NCBI GenBank assembly: GCA_028698615.1
Contig: JAQVWF010000021.1
Coordinates: 1 to 41,927 of the forward strand
Length of the DNA stretch: 41,927 bases
Direction: 5' to 3'
Source: Syntrophorhabdaceae bacterium
Lineage (GTDB): Bacteria; Desulfobacterota; Syntrophorhabdia; Syntrophorhabdales; Syntrophorhabdaceae
Part shown: positions 8,466 through 17,387 of the stretch, one piece after another
Position numbering within the stretch: the first letter of the stretch is position 1
Layout of the letters: every line of letters begins with the position of its first letter
The notes under the pieces: generated by a model
The model's database searches: none
What the model saw: only the letters and a program-made list of their open reading frames with translations
Told to the model about the DNA's origin: nothing
Translations under genes and position numbers: made by a program

Positions 8466-11195
8466 CTACTTCCCGGCCTTGAGCCCGGTCAGGACCTTTT
8501 CCGGCAGGGCCGGAAGATGCCTGATGCGCACCCCCGTGGCATCGTAAATAGCGTTGATGACGGCCACATGGGACGAGGTCAGGGGAAGCTCGCCCGCCCC
8601 TGCGGCCCCGAAAGGCCCGTTTTCACGGAAAGTCTCCATATAATGGATATCGATCTTATCGGGGATGTCTTTCGAGTAAGGCAATCCGCAGGCGTGAAGG
8701 GAGGTATGTTTCTTCAGGTCCTCAAAGTCTTCCGTGAGGGCAAGGCCGATGCCCTGGGCGACACCTCCATAGATCTGACCATCGACGACCAGTTTGTTGT
8801 TGATCTTACCGACATCGGCCATGACGGTGAAGCCTTCGACTGCCGTTTTTCCAGTCTTCGCATCGACGGCCACCTCGGCCATGAACATACCGTACATGTA
8901 AACAGGGAAAGGTGCTCCCTGGGCCGTTTCCAGCGAGCAGGCGGTGCACATGGAGGCGGTCCAGACGCCGGAGTAGGAAAGCGCCATCTTTTCCGCGACC
9001 ATCTCCTCGTAGGTGCGATAGGTGCCGTCGGGCTTGCGCATGGCAGCGAGGAGGAGCTCACAGCCGTTCTTGATCGCGTTGCCCGTCATCACCTGGGAAC
9101 GGCTGCCCCCGGCGGGACCTGAGTTGGGCGTCAGGGCCGTATCGTTCATCACGAGGTGGATCTGTTCCGGAGTCAGTCCCAGGGGCCTCAACGCCTTGTG
9201 GGCCGTGCCCAGGGTTCCCATGTCGGCCCCCTGGCCGTGGTCTTCCCAGGCATTGAAGACCGTCACGGTGTTGTCCGGGTTCAATTCAACGCGCATCTCG
9301 GAACTGTCCGGCCCGTCAAGACCGCAGCCGTAAATGCCGAGCGATATCCCCACGCCTCTCTTGATATCATCGCTGGAGCCCGCTCTGGCCTTCTTTCTGG
9401 CCTCCTGGTACAGCGGGCGCAGTTTGTCGATCATATCCGCAAAACAGAGGACCTCCGGCGTCTGGCCTGTCGGAGTCGTGTCTCCCGGCCGGTAGACATT
9501 GCGGGCCCGCAGTTCCAGGGGGTCCTCTCCCATCTTCGCCGCCAGCTCATCCATCAGGCTCTCGCCGGCAAAGAAGCTCTGCGGTGAACCGTAAGCCCGG
9601 AAGGCGCTTCCCCATGCGTGGTTGGTGCAGACCGTCCTTCCCTCGCCCCGGATATTGGGGATGCCATAGCCGGCGCCGATGAACTGGGCCCCCCGCATGG
9701 TCACGAGGTCCCCGAATTCCGAATAAGGCCCATGATCGACGCTCCAATCGCTCTCCATGGCGAGGAGCTTGCCGTCCTTGTCGGCCCCGTACTTGACCTT
9801 CATCCAGAAGGGCGAGCGCTTGCCGGTGTAAGTGATGTGCTGGTAATAATTGTAGCGGAGGAAGACGGGGCGATTCGTGGCCATGCAGGCCGCCCCGAGG
9901 AGGGCCTCCATGGTGGGACTGAACTTGTATCCGAAGGTGCCTCCCGAGGGGTTCTGGATGAGGCGCAGCTTTTCCGGCTCAACACCGAGCCCGGGGGCGA
10001 TCATCGCGTGATGGAGATGGATGCCGATGCTCTTGGAGTGGATGGTCAACCGGCCTTCATCGTCGTAGTACGCGAGGCCGACATCCGTTTCCATCGTCAT
10101 ATGGGGCTGGCGCTGCAGGTAGTATTCCCCTTCCACCACGTGCGCCGCCGTGGACATGATGGGCGCCGTGTCCTCCCCCTTTATGATGGGGATCCTGAAA
10201 TAGATGTTCGGAGTGCCGGGATGGATCTCTATGGCGTCCTCCGCCATGGCGGCGGGCGCACTCATGTAGGCCGGCAGCTCCTCGAGGTCGACCTTGACCT
10301 TCACGGCGGCCGCTTCAGCCGCGCCTTGAGTATCGGCACAGACAATCGCGATGGCGTCCCCATACTGGTACACCTTGTCGTCGCACAGGATAGGGCGGTC
10401 CCAACCATCGCCGGCATTGGTGGGAAAAGTAATGAGGCCGGTGATCCGGTTCTTGCCCTTCACATCCCTGTGGGTAACCACCTTGAAGACCCCGGGCATC
10501 TTTTCGGCCTCCGAAATATCGATGCCCTTGATGTTGGCATGAGACACCTTTGCCTGGACAAGAGCCAGGTGGAGGGTGTCGGCGGGCATCTTCAGCCCCA
10601 GGTCGTCGCCGTAATCGAGGGCGCCCGTCACCTTGGCAACCGCCGATGGCCTCGGGTACTTGCTGCCCCATATTTCGCCGTCGGCGGGCATCCTGAAGAG
10701 AAGCTCCGAGGCATCCATCTCGCCGCGGAGCACCTTCGCGGCGTCCATCACCGCGTCGACTATGGGTTTATATCCGGTACAGCGGCAGGCGTTGCGGTGA
10801 CCACTGAACCATTCGCGGACCTGCTCCCGGGTGGGATTCGGGTTCTGAGCCAGGAGGACTCTCGCCGAGACGATGAATCCCGGCGTGCAGAAACCGCACT
10901 GGGCGCCGCCGTGGATGATCCACGCAAGCTGCAGGGGGTGGAGACTGCCAGGCGCGCCTATCCCCTCGATGGTGGTTACACGGGCCCCTTCGGGCACCCT
11001 CGACATCTTCGTGATGCAGGAGCGGACCAGCTTATCGTCCATGATCACGTTGCACGCGCCGCACTCACCCTGCCCGCAGCCGACCTTGGTCCCTGTCAAT
11101 CCGAGCTGACCGCGAAGAACATTCGCCAGAGACTCGTCCGCCTGGGCAATCACCGTTCGATTGGAACCGTTAACACTAATTGTTCTCTTGATCAT
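8466..11195 (-). CDS. mop: Mop-type molybdenum aldehyde oxidoreductase
   Basis: The 909-residue protein closely matches the Desulfovibrio gigas aldehyde oxidoreductase, which oxidises aldehydes to carboxylic acids at a molybdopterin cofactor. The first [2Fe-2S] site has C40, C45, C48 and C60, the second C100, C103, C137 and C139, the same numbers as I recall for D. gigas. The molybdenum domain holds KGKNRITGLITFPTN, AFRAYGSPQS and the catalytic glutamate E869 in GAAGAGELPLTS. Length is equal to the family norm, so the protein is a single-chain type with no separate FAD subunit. It starts with an ATG after GGGAGGAG. It heads a minus-strand set with the Fe-S flavoprotein, zinc ribbon and acyl-CoA synthetase. 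Substrate range (aliphatic or aromatic) is not visible. Confidence 0.95.
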   Translation of the reverse strand: MIKRTISVNGSNRTVIAQADESLANVLRGQLGLTGTKVGCGQGECGACNVIMDDKLVRSCITKMSRVPEGARVTTIEGIGAPGSLHPLQLAWIIHGGAQCGFCTPGFIVSARVLLAQNPNPTREQVREWFSGHRNACRCTGYKPIVDAVMDAAKVLRGEMDASELLFRMPADGEIWGSKYPRPSAVAKVTGALDYGDDLGLKMPADTLHLALVQAKVSHANIKGIDISEAEKMPGVFKVVTHRDVKGKNRITGLITFPTNAGDGWDRPILCDDKVYQYGDAIAIVCADTQGAAEAAAVKVKVDLEELPAYMSAPAAMAEDAIEIHPGTPNIYFRIPIIKGEDTAPIMSTAAHVVEGEYYLQRQPHMTMETDVGLAYYDDEGRLTIHSKSIGIHLHHAMIAPGLGVEPEKLRLIQNPSGGTFGYKFSPTMEALLGAACMATNRPVFLRYNYYQHITYTGKRSPFWMKVKYGADKDGKLLAMESDWSVDHGPYSEFGDLVTMRGAQFIGAGYGIPNIRGEGRTVCTNHAWGSAFRAYGSPQSFFAGESLMDELAAKMGEDPLELRARNVYRPGDTTPTGQTPEVLCFADMIDKLRPLYQEARKKARAGSSDDIKRGVGISLGIYGCGLDGPDSSEMRVELNPDNTVTVFNAWEDHGQGADMGTLGTAHKALRPLGLTPEQIHLVMNDTALTPNSGPAGGSRSQVMTGNAIKNGCELLLAAMRKPDGTYRTYEEMVAEKMALSYSGVWTASMCTACSLETAQGAPFPVYMYGMFMAEVAVDAKTGKTAVEGFTVMADVGKINNKLVVDGQIYGGVAQGIGLALTEDFEDLKKHTSLHACGLPYSKDIPDKIDIHYMETFRENGPFGAAGAGELPLTSSHVAVINAIYDATGVRIRHLPALPEKVLTGLKAGK

Positions 11196-11218
11196 GCCGA
11201 ACTCCTCCCTTTTTCAGG

Positions 11219-11242
11219 TTATCCTTTCTATTATCCTTTCTA
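11219..11242. repeat. two exact tandem copies of a 12-base unit
   Basis: TTATCCTTTCTA occurs twice in a row on the plus strand (TAGAAAGGATAA on the mop-coding strand). It lies 24-47 bases before the mop ATG, between the predicted transcription start and the ribosome site. It may be a regulator site or a slippage-prone tract. Confidence 0.7.
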
Positions 11243-11284
11243 TCCAGAACTCCCGACCGACACGAAACTGATCCTTTTAAGACT

Positions 11285-11313
11285 ATTATGGCACACTATT
11301 TTCGATTTGTTTA
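11285..11313 (-). promoter_or_regulatory. candidate promoter for mop
   Basis: On the minus strand TAAACA (11308-11313) and CATAAT (11285-11290) are 17 bases apart. The -35 matches four of six consensus bases and the -10 five of six. Transcription would start near 11278, giving an 80-base leader holding the tandem repeat. No convincing sigma-54 site was found. Confidence 0.4.
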
Positions 11314-11592
11314 CCCTCCCCACACCGGGGCAAAGGGATTTTATTCTTTCTATTACTTTTCAAAGAGGACAAAGGGGGAATTTCTTTTCCTGCGGGACCC
11401 ATAAAGGCAGGTTGGTTCCTTTGGGCCTTGTTTTTGCTTGTGGGAATGGGGAAGGACATATCCTTTTCTCTCCAGTCGAAGGGTACGGCGAGAATGCCGC
11501 CTGATCACGGGAGGCTCCGGCGTCAGGCGGACGCCTTTCTCTGCGTCCTCTGCGAGCTTGAGCGAGAAACGAACGGGCGTGAGATCAGCGCT

Positions 11593-12459
11593 TCAGGCTT
11601 CCTCCGTACCTTCCAGTGCGCGGCGCAGCGCTTCGGCTTCGGCTTCGCTCAGGGTCTTCCTTTCTTTCGCCATCTCCAGGGCCATCTTCGAAAGCGCCAG
11701 GTAGATCTCCTTGTGCAGCGCCATGTCCTTCATGGCGGCAAGATGGGAACGGACGGTCTTGTCGTCTCCCCGAACAATGGGACCCGTCAGGGCCGCAAGG
11801 GGGCCCTTGTTCTCTATGTTCTTCATGGTCGCCCGTATGATGGGGAGGAAGGGTTCAAGACCGGCATCTATCCTGTCCATGACGCCCGTCCCGGAGTACA
11901 TGAGGGCGGAAAGGAGATTGCAGACGAACACAGCGGCAAGATGGTAGAACACCTTGTCCTTTCCCGCGATGGTATAGACCCTGGCACCCAGGTTCCCGGC
12001 GATGACCCGCAGTACCGCCAGCGCTTTCTCGTCCCCCTCGATGAATATGCTCGTGTCGGGGAGGACGTCGATGGCGCTTTCGATATCGGGAAAGGTCTGA
12101 AGGGGGTGAAGCGATCCCAGGTGAGCGCCCTTCTCATCGAGGGGAGAGAGTATCGAAGAGGGATCGGCGCCGCTGGTGTGGAAGAAGAGTTTCCCCCCAA
12201 GATCGCCAGCCGCGTCAAATATCCCGCGGGCAACACCGGCTATCACCCTGTCCTGCGTGGCAATGGCCACGGTGGTGCAGGTTTCTACGACCTCCATGAC
12301 GTCCGTCGTGAAGAGCATATCAGCGCCGAGAAAGCCTCGTGCTGTCTCCAGCGCCGACGGGAGCCTGTCAGCAATGGCAATGACATCGACCCCGTTGCCC
12401 CTGAGAACATATCCCAGGGAGATGCCGACCTTTCCCGCACCTATGATGCCGATCTTCAT
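11593..12459 (-). CDS. Rossmann-fold DUF2520 protein
   Basis: The 288-residue protein has an N-terminal dinucleotide-binding motif, MKIGIIGAGKVGISLGYVL, and an all-helical C-terminal half (about residues 130-285) as in DUF2520 proteins related to ProC-like and 6-phosphogluconate-dehydrogenase-type reductases. Conserved HTSGADP and GSLHPLQTF segments fit the family. Substrate unknown; reductase activity on a 2-oxo or imino substrate is a guess by fold. The start codon overlaps the AsmA-like stop by four bases, so it is the last gene of the long operon. Confidence 0.85.
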   Translation of the reverse strand: MKIGIIGAGKVGISLGYVLRGNGVDVIAIADRLPSALETARGFLGADMLFTTDVMEVVETCTTVAIATQDRVIAGVARGIFDAAGDLGGKLFFHTSGADPSSILSPLDEKGAHLGSLHPLQTFPDIESAIDVLPDTSIFIEGDEKALAVLRVIAGNLGARVYTIAGKDKVFYHLAAVFVCNLLSALMYSGTGVMDRIDAGLEPFLPIIRATMKNIENKGPLAALTGPIVRGDDKTVRSHLAAMKDMALHKEIYLALSKMALEMAKERKTLSEAEAEALRRALEGTEEA

Positions 12460-15400
12460 TTCTTCTCAAAGACCTCTCTCGGAAAAACGAGGATGTTCCT
12501 CAGGATCTCCAGTGATTTCGTGCCCACCGTTCCCACGTAGTTCGTATCGATATCGGGATCGTCGAATGGCCCTGATACCTTGTAGGTGACATAGAGAAAA
12601 CCCTTGTTCTTGTTCTTGAGGATGCTCCTCACGATGGGGATCTTGTCGATCGTCCTGTCGAGCGCCACAAGTGGCGACACTTCCAGCGTCGCGTCGATGG
12701 TCTCCTTGTTGATGTCTATGTCCCCGGCACCGGTTATGACCATGGAGGAGCTGTCGAGAAGAAAGTTTTTCGTGTGGCATATCCCCTTGTTGATGGTAAG
12801 GGAAGCACCCAGCTTGCTATAGGTCAACCCGTCCTTACCGAAGTCGATCTTGCCCCTCACGAGGTCGTAGACGTTCAGAAGGGCGAATATCCTGGAGAGG
12901 AGCTTCCATCTCTTGATGACCCCGTCCCTGCTGTAAACGGATGTGTCGCCGACGAGATTGGCCTTGAAATCCTTCACCGTTGTCCCCTCCGTCCTGAGGG
13001 TGCCGTTAATGAACGCCTCACCCGATATCTCCTTGGATTCACCTCCCACAGCGCCAAAAAAGAGCCCGGCCTTCGCCCTGGCAATTCTTCCGTTCCCGTA
13101 CAGCGAGGGCACTGCCCCGGACAGGTCGATCATGCCCTTTACGTCCGTCTCGCCGTCAAATATGCGCAGCTTGAAGTCCGATACGTTTATCTTCCTGTCC
13201 GCCATGAAGGCATTGATCTCGAGGTCCCTGCCGGAGGTGTCGCCGAAACCGATCTCCTTCGCCCGGAACGATACATTTCCACTCGAACGCGCAAGCACGC
13301 CGTTCTCCCCGATGCTGCGCAGCCTGAACTTCTTGCCACTCTTGAAATCCGCCGTATTGAGCTTGTCCATGCCGACAACAAGGTCAAACCTGGGCCGCTC
13401 GAAACCCTTCACCTTGAGGGAAGCTCTCTTCAGGACGCTTTGGCCCGTCTTTAATCCACTTACCACAACGTCGAATTCGTGACCGCGAAAATCGGCGGTG
13501 AGGTCGATATTGCTGAGGACCTTCGGAATACCGGGTATCTTCATGAAGCCCTTTTTCATGGTGGCGGAACCCACAACCCAGGGCAGCTTCGTCATGGGGA
13601 AGAAAAGGTCCTTGACGGCAAGCTCGATGGAGAGCTCTCCGCCCCTGAGGTCTCGGCTCAGGTAGAAAAGTGACGCCGCCTTTCCCGTATCCTTTGCGCG
13701 CAACGTGACCCGGCTGTCTATCCTGCCGTCTTTGCTTACAGCGCCCGAGGCGCGGACATTGATTATACCGAGATTGCCCGAAATGTCATCGACGACTATA
13801 TCGCCCGTCTTCTTCCGAGCGAATTTTACCATGGCCCTGCTGTTGACACCCCTTGTCTTTCTTATGAACCCCGGAACCCCGAAGGCGATATCATCCATGT
13901 TGATGTTCCCGCTCATTGCGATCTGCCCGTCGGCCACACTGACCTGGGCATCGACGAGCGCCATTCCCGATACCTTGCCCGGTCTTGCCCTGATCCTTCC
14001 CGGAAGAGCCGAGTCGACGTAGCCCTTCAGGGAGGTTGTGAGACCGTCCGGGCCCCACTTCCCCCGCATGGTAACGTTCGTTTCCTTCCCTGTCACCACG
14101 ACGGGATCGAAAATCAGTTCCCGTCCGGCCAGCCGGAACGATCCGTCCACTCCAAAGAACTGCCCTCTCCATGAAAGCTCCGCGCCGTTTACCCTTCCTG
14201 AGCCCCCCAGTTTGACACCCTTTTCCTTTGCGCTGTCCACTTCGATCGTCCCCTGGGCGTTCCCTTTATGGACCACGACACCCCTCATGTCCACGAATTC
14301 GCCAAGGTGCTGAAGGTCGATGGTGTACCCGCCGGCAAGCCTTATCCGAGGTTTCTCACCAAAAGCGATGGTCCCCTTGACATCATGAAAGGTGCTCGCC
14401 CTGAACGAACCCTTTCCATCGGAGAAGGCTCCCTTGTCCTCCACGATGTTCAAAACACCGGAGATGTCCGTCAGGGTCTTGCCCTCATATTCTCCCTTCA
14501 TTTTCTTCAATTCGAGCTGCGCGGTAAAGGGTGCCTTTTTTTCATAGGTTATCTTCCTGATCTTCAGGAACCCATCCTTGATATAGGTCCAAATATCGTA
14601 GCCAACTCCATCCACCTTCAGGTATTCCCTCACGGCGCTCATGGGAATGAGGCCGGACGTGATGTCGATGCGGGAAAAAAGGGCGCCTTTCATATTTACG
14701 TCAATCGTAAAGGGCGCATTCCGATAGGCCGTATCGTAAACGGCTATGTGGACATCGGACCCCTTCAAGGTGATCGTCGATCTCGCGGTCACCTTCTCGA
14801 CAACGAGGGGTTTCCTTAGCCAGGTGTCCCGTATGGTGAGTTTCGGGGAATCACACCTCCCCGTGAGCGTCAGCACCCCCTCATAGAAGGTGAACCCGCC
14901 CTTTCCATTGACGGTGCCGGTCAGGATGCCGTTGATCTTTTCGAGACCGAAGGCGTCGACCTCGATGGATCCTTTGACCCGGTGTTTGTCCTTCTCTATG
15001 ACGCTCTCCCCCACTACCCTGACCTTGCCGGCATGATCGGGATCGGTGATGGATGCAACAAAGCGAAGCGGTTTTTTCGTGTTGATGTTCTCGGCGACGA
15101 TCGACCCTATGACGAGCTTGCGGCCTTCGCCGGTCACGACACCGTTGCTCACCTCAAGAAGCCCTATGGAAGTCGAGAAAGCCTCTCTCCCCATTTTGAT
15201 CTTGCCAATGGCAATATCAAAATCCTTGATCGTCAGCCTGTCGAAGAATATCCCCCGCGAAAGCCACATCCGGGCACTCACCTGGCCAACTTTCCCCGAA
15301 AGGGGACCCTTGAACTGCATGTTCCCCAGAGTGACGGCCACGGTGCCGTCACTGAAAGAAATACCGGCCTTTTCAACCCTGACCCCCACGCCCGTCGATC

Positions 15401-15509
15401 GCGTAAGGACATGGGACACGACGGCGGGCAGGTTATATGCCGCAATGAAGACCGCAAGGAGAACGACAACAATACACAGGGAAAGGATGATAAAGACCTT
15501 TTTCATCAC
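12456..15509 (-). CDS. AsmA/YhdP-like giant envelope protein
   Basis: The 1017-residue protein has one N-terminal membrane helix (residues 3-25) followed by a long repetitive beta-rich periplasmic region. The end (about 800-1000) includes NGTLRTEGTTVKDFKANLVG and KGICHTKNFLLDSSSMVITG, the AsmA C-terminal pattern. Related proteins (AsmA, TamB, YhdP) form groove-like bridges that carry phospholipids to the outer membrane. It starts with an ATG that overlaps the comF stop by four bases and ends overlapping the DUF2520 start. Exact family (YhdP/DUF3971 or AsmA) is not fully decided. Confidence 0.82.
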   Translation of the reverse strand: MMKKVFIILSLCIVVVLLAVFIAAYNLPAVVSHVLTRSTGVGVRVEKAGISFSDGTVAVTLGNMQFKGPLSGKVGQVSARMWLSRGIFFDRLTIKDFDIAIGKIKMGREAFSTSIGLLEVSNGVVTGEGRKLVIGSIVAENINTKKPLRFVASITDPDHAGKVRVVGESVIEKDKHRVKGSIEVDAFGLEKINGILTGTVNGKGGFTFYEGVLTLTGRCDSPKLTIRDTWLRKPLVVEKVTARSTITLKGSDVHIAVYDTAYRNAPFTIDVNMKGALFSRIDITSGLIPMSAVREYLKVDGVGYDIWTYIKDGFLKIRKITYEKKAPFTAQLELKKMKGEYEGKTLTDISGVLNIVEDKGAFSDGKGSFRASTFHDVKGTIAFGEKPRIRLAGGYTIDLQHLGEFVDMRGVVVHKGNAQGTIEVDSAKEKGVKLGGSGRVNGAELSWRGQFFGVDGSFRLAGRELIFDPVVVTGKETNVTMRGKWGPDGLTTSLKGYVDSALPGRIRARPGKVSGMALVDAQVSVADGQIAMSGNINMDDIAFGVPGFIRKTRGVNSRAMVKFARKKTGDIVVDDISGNLGIINVRASGAVSKDGRIDSRVTLRAKDTGKAASLFYLSRDLRGGELSIELAVKDLFFPMTKLPWVVGSATMKKGFMKIPGIPKVLSNIDLTADFRGHEFDVVVSGLKTGQSVLKRASLKVKGFERPRFDLVVGMDKLNTADFKSGKKFRLRSIGENGVLARSSGNVSFRAKEIGFGDTSGRDLEINAFMADRKINVSDFKLRIFDGETDVKGMIDLSGAVPSLYGNGRIARAKAGLFFGAVGGESKEISGEAFINGTLRTEGTTVKDFKANLVGDTSVYSRDGVIKRWKLLSRIFALLNVYDLVRGKIDFGKDGLTYSKLGASLTINKGICHTKNFLLDSSSMVITGAGDIDINKETIDATLEVSPLVALDRTIDKIPIVRSILKNKNKGFLYVTYKVSGPFDDPDIDTNYVGTVGTKSLEILRNILVFPREVFEKK

Positions 15510-16222
15510 GGTGTCCTTGCAAGGGCGAAAAGGACCACGTCGGCGCAGCCGGCCTCCTTCAGGGTCCGCGCCGCCTCAGAGGCGGTGTATCCCGTCGTGA
15601 AGAGATCATCGACGAGCAGGATGCGCCCACCCTTGACCGATGACCTGTCGCGCACGTAAAAGGCGCCTCTCACGTTCTTCCGGCGGTCTTTCCTGGATAG
15701 GGTGAACTGGTCGCGGGTGCCGCCGCGCTTGGCGAGCGACCGGTGATCGACAACTCCGCCGGTGATTGCTGATATCTCATCGCAAATGATGTAGGATTGG
15801 TTGAAGCCCCTTTCGCGAAGCCTTTTTTCCGACACGGGAACGGGGACTATGCTATCGAATGCGCCGCAGAGGGAACGGATCTTCTCCGCGACAATATGAA
15901 CAAGCTGCCTGCCGACATCCTTCCTGCCCTTGAACTTGAAGGCATGAACCGCGTCACGCAGGGCTCCTTCGTAATAGAAACCGTAGACACCCCGGGAAAA
16001 CCCCATAGCCGCCGTGCTGCAGGCTGCACATGGGATGCGCCTTCCCAGCCATCTGCCGCATATGGGACACACTTCCGTCTCCTTGACGAACCGAAGGTCG
16101 TCGATGCATCGTGGACAAAGGATACTGCCGTCTGCGCCGCAGACAACACAGGATTCGGGGTAAAAGAGGGCTAATGCGCAGTTGAGAAGGCTAAGCACCG
16201 TACTTGTCGAGCCGCCCTCCAT
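15506..16222 (-). CDS. comF: ComF-family phosphoribosyltransferase-like protein
   Basis: The protein has an N-terminal zinc-binding part (CVVCG, CPRC, CPICG, CAAC) and a phosphoribosyltransferase-type domain ending in the PRPP-binding motif ILLVDDLFTTGYT. ComF proteins are linked to DNA uptake in competent bacteria, but many non-competent bacteria carry one. The start is uncertain: ATG at 16222 (238 residues) is used here. TTG at 16228 or GTG at 16198 are possible; the last would shrink the overlap with apgM (stop at 16191) to eight bases. It overlaps the AsmA-like gene by four bases. Confidence 0.88.
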   Translation of the reverse strand: MEGGSTSTVLSLLNCALALFYPESCVVCGADGSILCPRCIDDLRFVKETEVCPICGRWLGRRIPCAACSTAAMGFSRGVYGFYYEGALRDAVHAFKFKGRKDVGRQLVHIVAEKIRSLCGAFDSIVPVPVSEKRLRERGFNQSYIICDEISAITGGVVDHRSLAKRGGTRDQFTLSRKDRRKNVRGAFYVRDRSSVKGGRILLVDDLFTTGYTASEAARTLKEAGCADVVLFALARTP

Positions 16223-17387
16223 GGGCAAGGGCCAGAGGCATGAGTTCTTTGCTGTATATCGTCCCTACGCTCCCGACAACACAGTTCTTTTCATGAAAGG
16301 CAAGGCTGTCCGTTTCACCTGTTCCGGTGACGATAAGAAGGGGTACGGGATGCCAGCTGTGCCCTTTCAGCTGACAGGGCGTCGAATGATCGCCGGTGAT
16401 AACGAGCGTCTTCGGATCGAGGCCGGATATCTCGGGAAGGATTCTGTCAACGTTCTCTATCGCCTTTACCTTTTCTTCGAAATTGCCATCTTCACCGGCA
16501 AGGTCCGTTTCCTTCACGTGGAAGAAAAAGAATTGATAGTCCCTGTAATTCTTCTTCAGTATGGCCAGGGCTTCGTCGTAGCTCCCCGGTTCATCCTTGA
16601 CATCCATGCCGAGGACTTTCGCGATCCCCCTGTACATGGGATACGTCGCGATAGCGAGGGCCTTCATGCCATACTTCCCGGTAAAGGGTCTGATCTCCGG
16701 TTTCCCGGAAAAGCCGCGAAGCAATGCGCCGTTGGCCACCGGCTCGGCCTTCAGGAGCTCCATGACCCTGTCCATGAAACCGTTCACCACCCGGGCCGCA
16801 CGTTCGGCATCCGCCGCCTTCGCCGAGGCGTGCACGAAGGGTTTGTTATCCTTGTGGGGATCGGCGTCGGTAAGCTTGTCGGAGAGGTCCGCGCCCCGGA
16901 ATATGACGGCAAACCGGTGGGATTTGCCCGGTTTGATCATAACCTCGGCGCCTTCGACCTCCTTGATGGAGGAGCTGATCATGGAACAAAGCCGCTCCGT
17001 CTCTTCCGTCGGGATCCGGCCGGCCCTCCGGTCGGTCACGAGGCCTTCCCTGATGGTGCAAAAATTGGCTCGTGCCGCAAGGTCGCCGTCACGCAATTCC
17101 ATGTTGAGGCCGAGGACTTCGAGAACGCCGCGGCCGATCTCGTGAACAACGGGATCATATCCGAAAAGGCTCAGGTGACCCGGACCGCTCCCTGGCGTGA
17201 TCCCCGTACCGACAGGTATGATCCTGCCGAGGACACCCCTTTTCATGGCAAGGTCGTCGATGTTCGGTTTTTTTGCGGCTTCAAGGGGAGTCTTCAGATG
17301 GAAGGCGGGATTCGGAATGTCTCCGAGACCGTCAAGAATAAGAAAAATAACCTTGTTGTCATTCGACAACAGAAGCTCGTCTATCAT
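16191..17387 (-). CDS. apgM: archaeal-type cofactor-independent phosphoglycerate mutase
   Basis: The 398-residue protein interconverts 3- and 2-phosphoglycerate. It belongs to the archaeal (ApgM) branch of the alkaline-phosphatase superfamily. Visible motifs are FLILDGLGD (metal aspartates), TPGSGPGHLSLFGYDP with the probable phospho-serine S67, and near the end TGDHSTPCQLKGHSWHP with metal-binding His and Asp residues. The length fits the family, shorter than the bacterial GpmI type (about 510). It overlaps the LapA-LapB stop by four bases. Confidence 0.93.
   Translation of the reverse strand: MIDELLLSNDNKVIFLILDGLGDIPNPAFHLKTPLEAAKKPNIDDLAMKRGVLGRIIPVGTGITPGSGPGHLSLFGYDPVVHEIGRGVLEVLGLNMELRDGDLAARANFCTIREGLVTDRRAGRIPTEETERLCSMISSSIKEVEGAEVMIKPGKSHRFAVIFRGADLSDKLTDADPHKDNKPFVHASAKAADAERAARVVNGFMDRVMELLKAEPVANGALLRGFSGKPEIRPFTGKYGMKALAIATYPMYRGIAKVLGMDVKDEPGSYDEALAILKKNYRDYQFFFFHVKETDLAGEDGNFEEKVKAIENVDRILPEISGLDPKTLVITGDHSTPCQLKGHSWHPVPLLIVTGTGETDSLAFHEKNCVVGSVGTIYSKELMPLALAHGGRLDKYGA

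Larger units (their letters stand above)
11196..11592. other. 397-base region upstream of mop
   Basis: No gene is supported. It contains the candidate mop promoter (11285-11313), a tandem 12-base repeat (11219-11242) in the mop leader, and a hairpin (CCGCCTGA 11497-11504 with TCAGGCGG 11523-11530) after the DUF2520 stop that may slow or end the upstream long operon; it has no T-run. Confidence 0.4.

Noticed and set aside
9618-11504. 628-codon plus-strand open frame
   Set aside because: It lies opposite the clear mop gene, matches no family, and is a by-product of GC-rich codon use.
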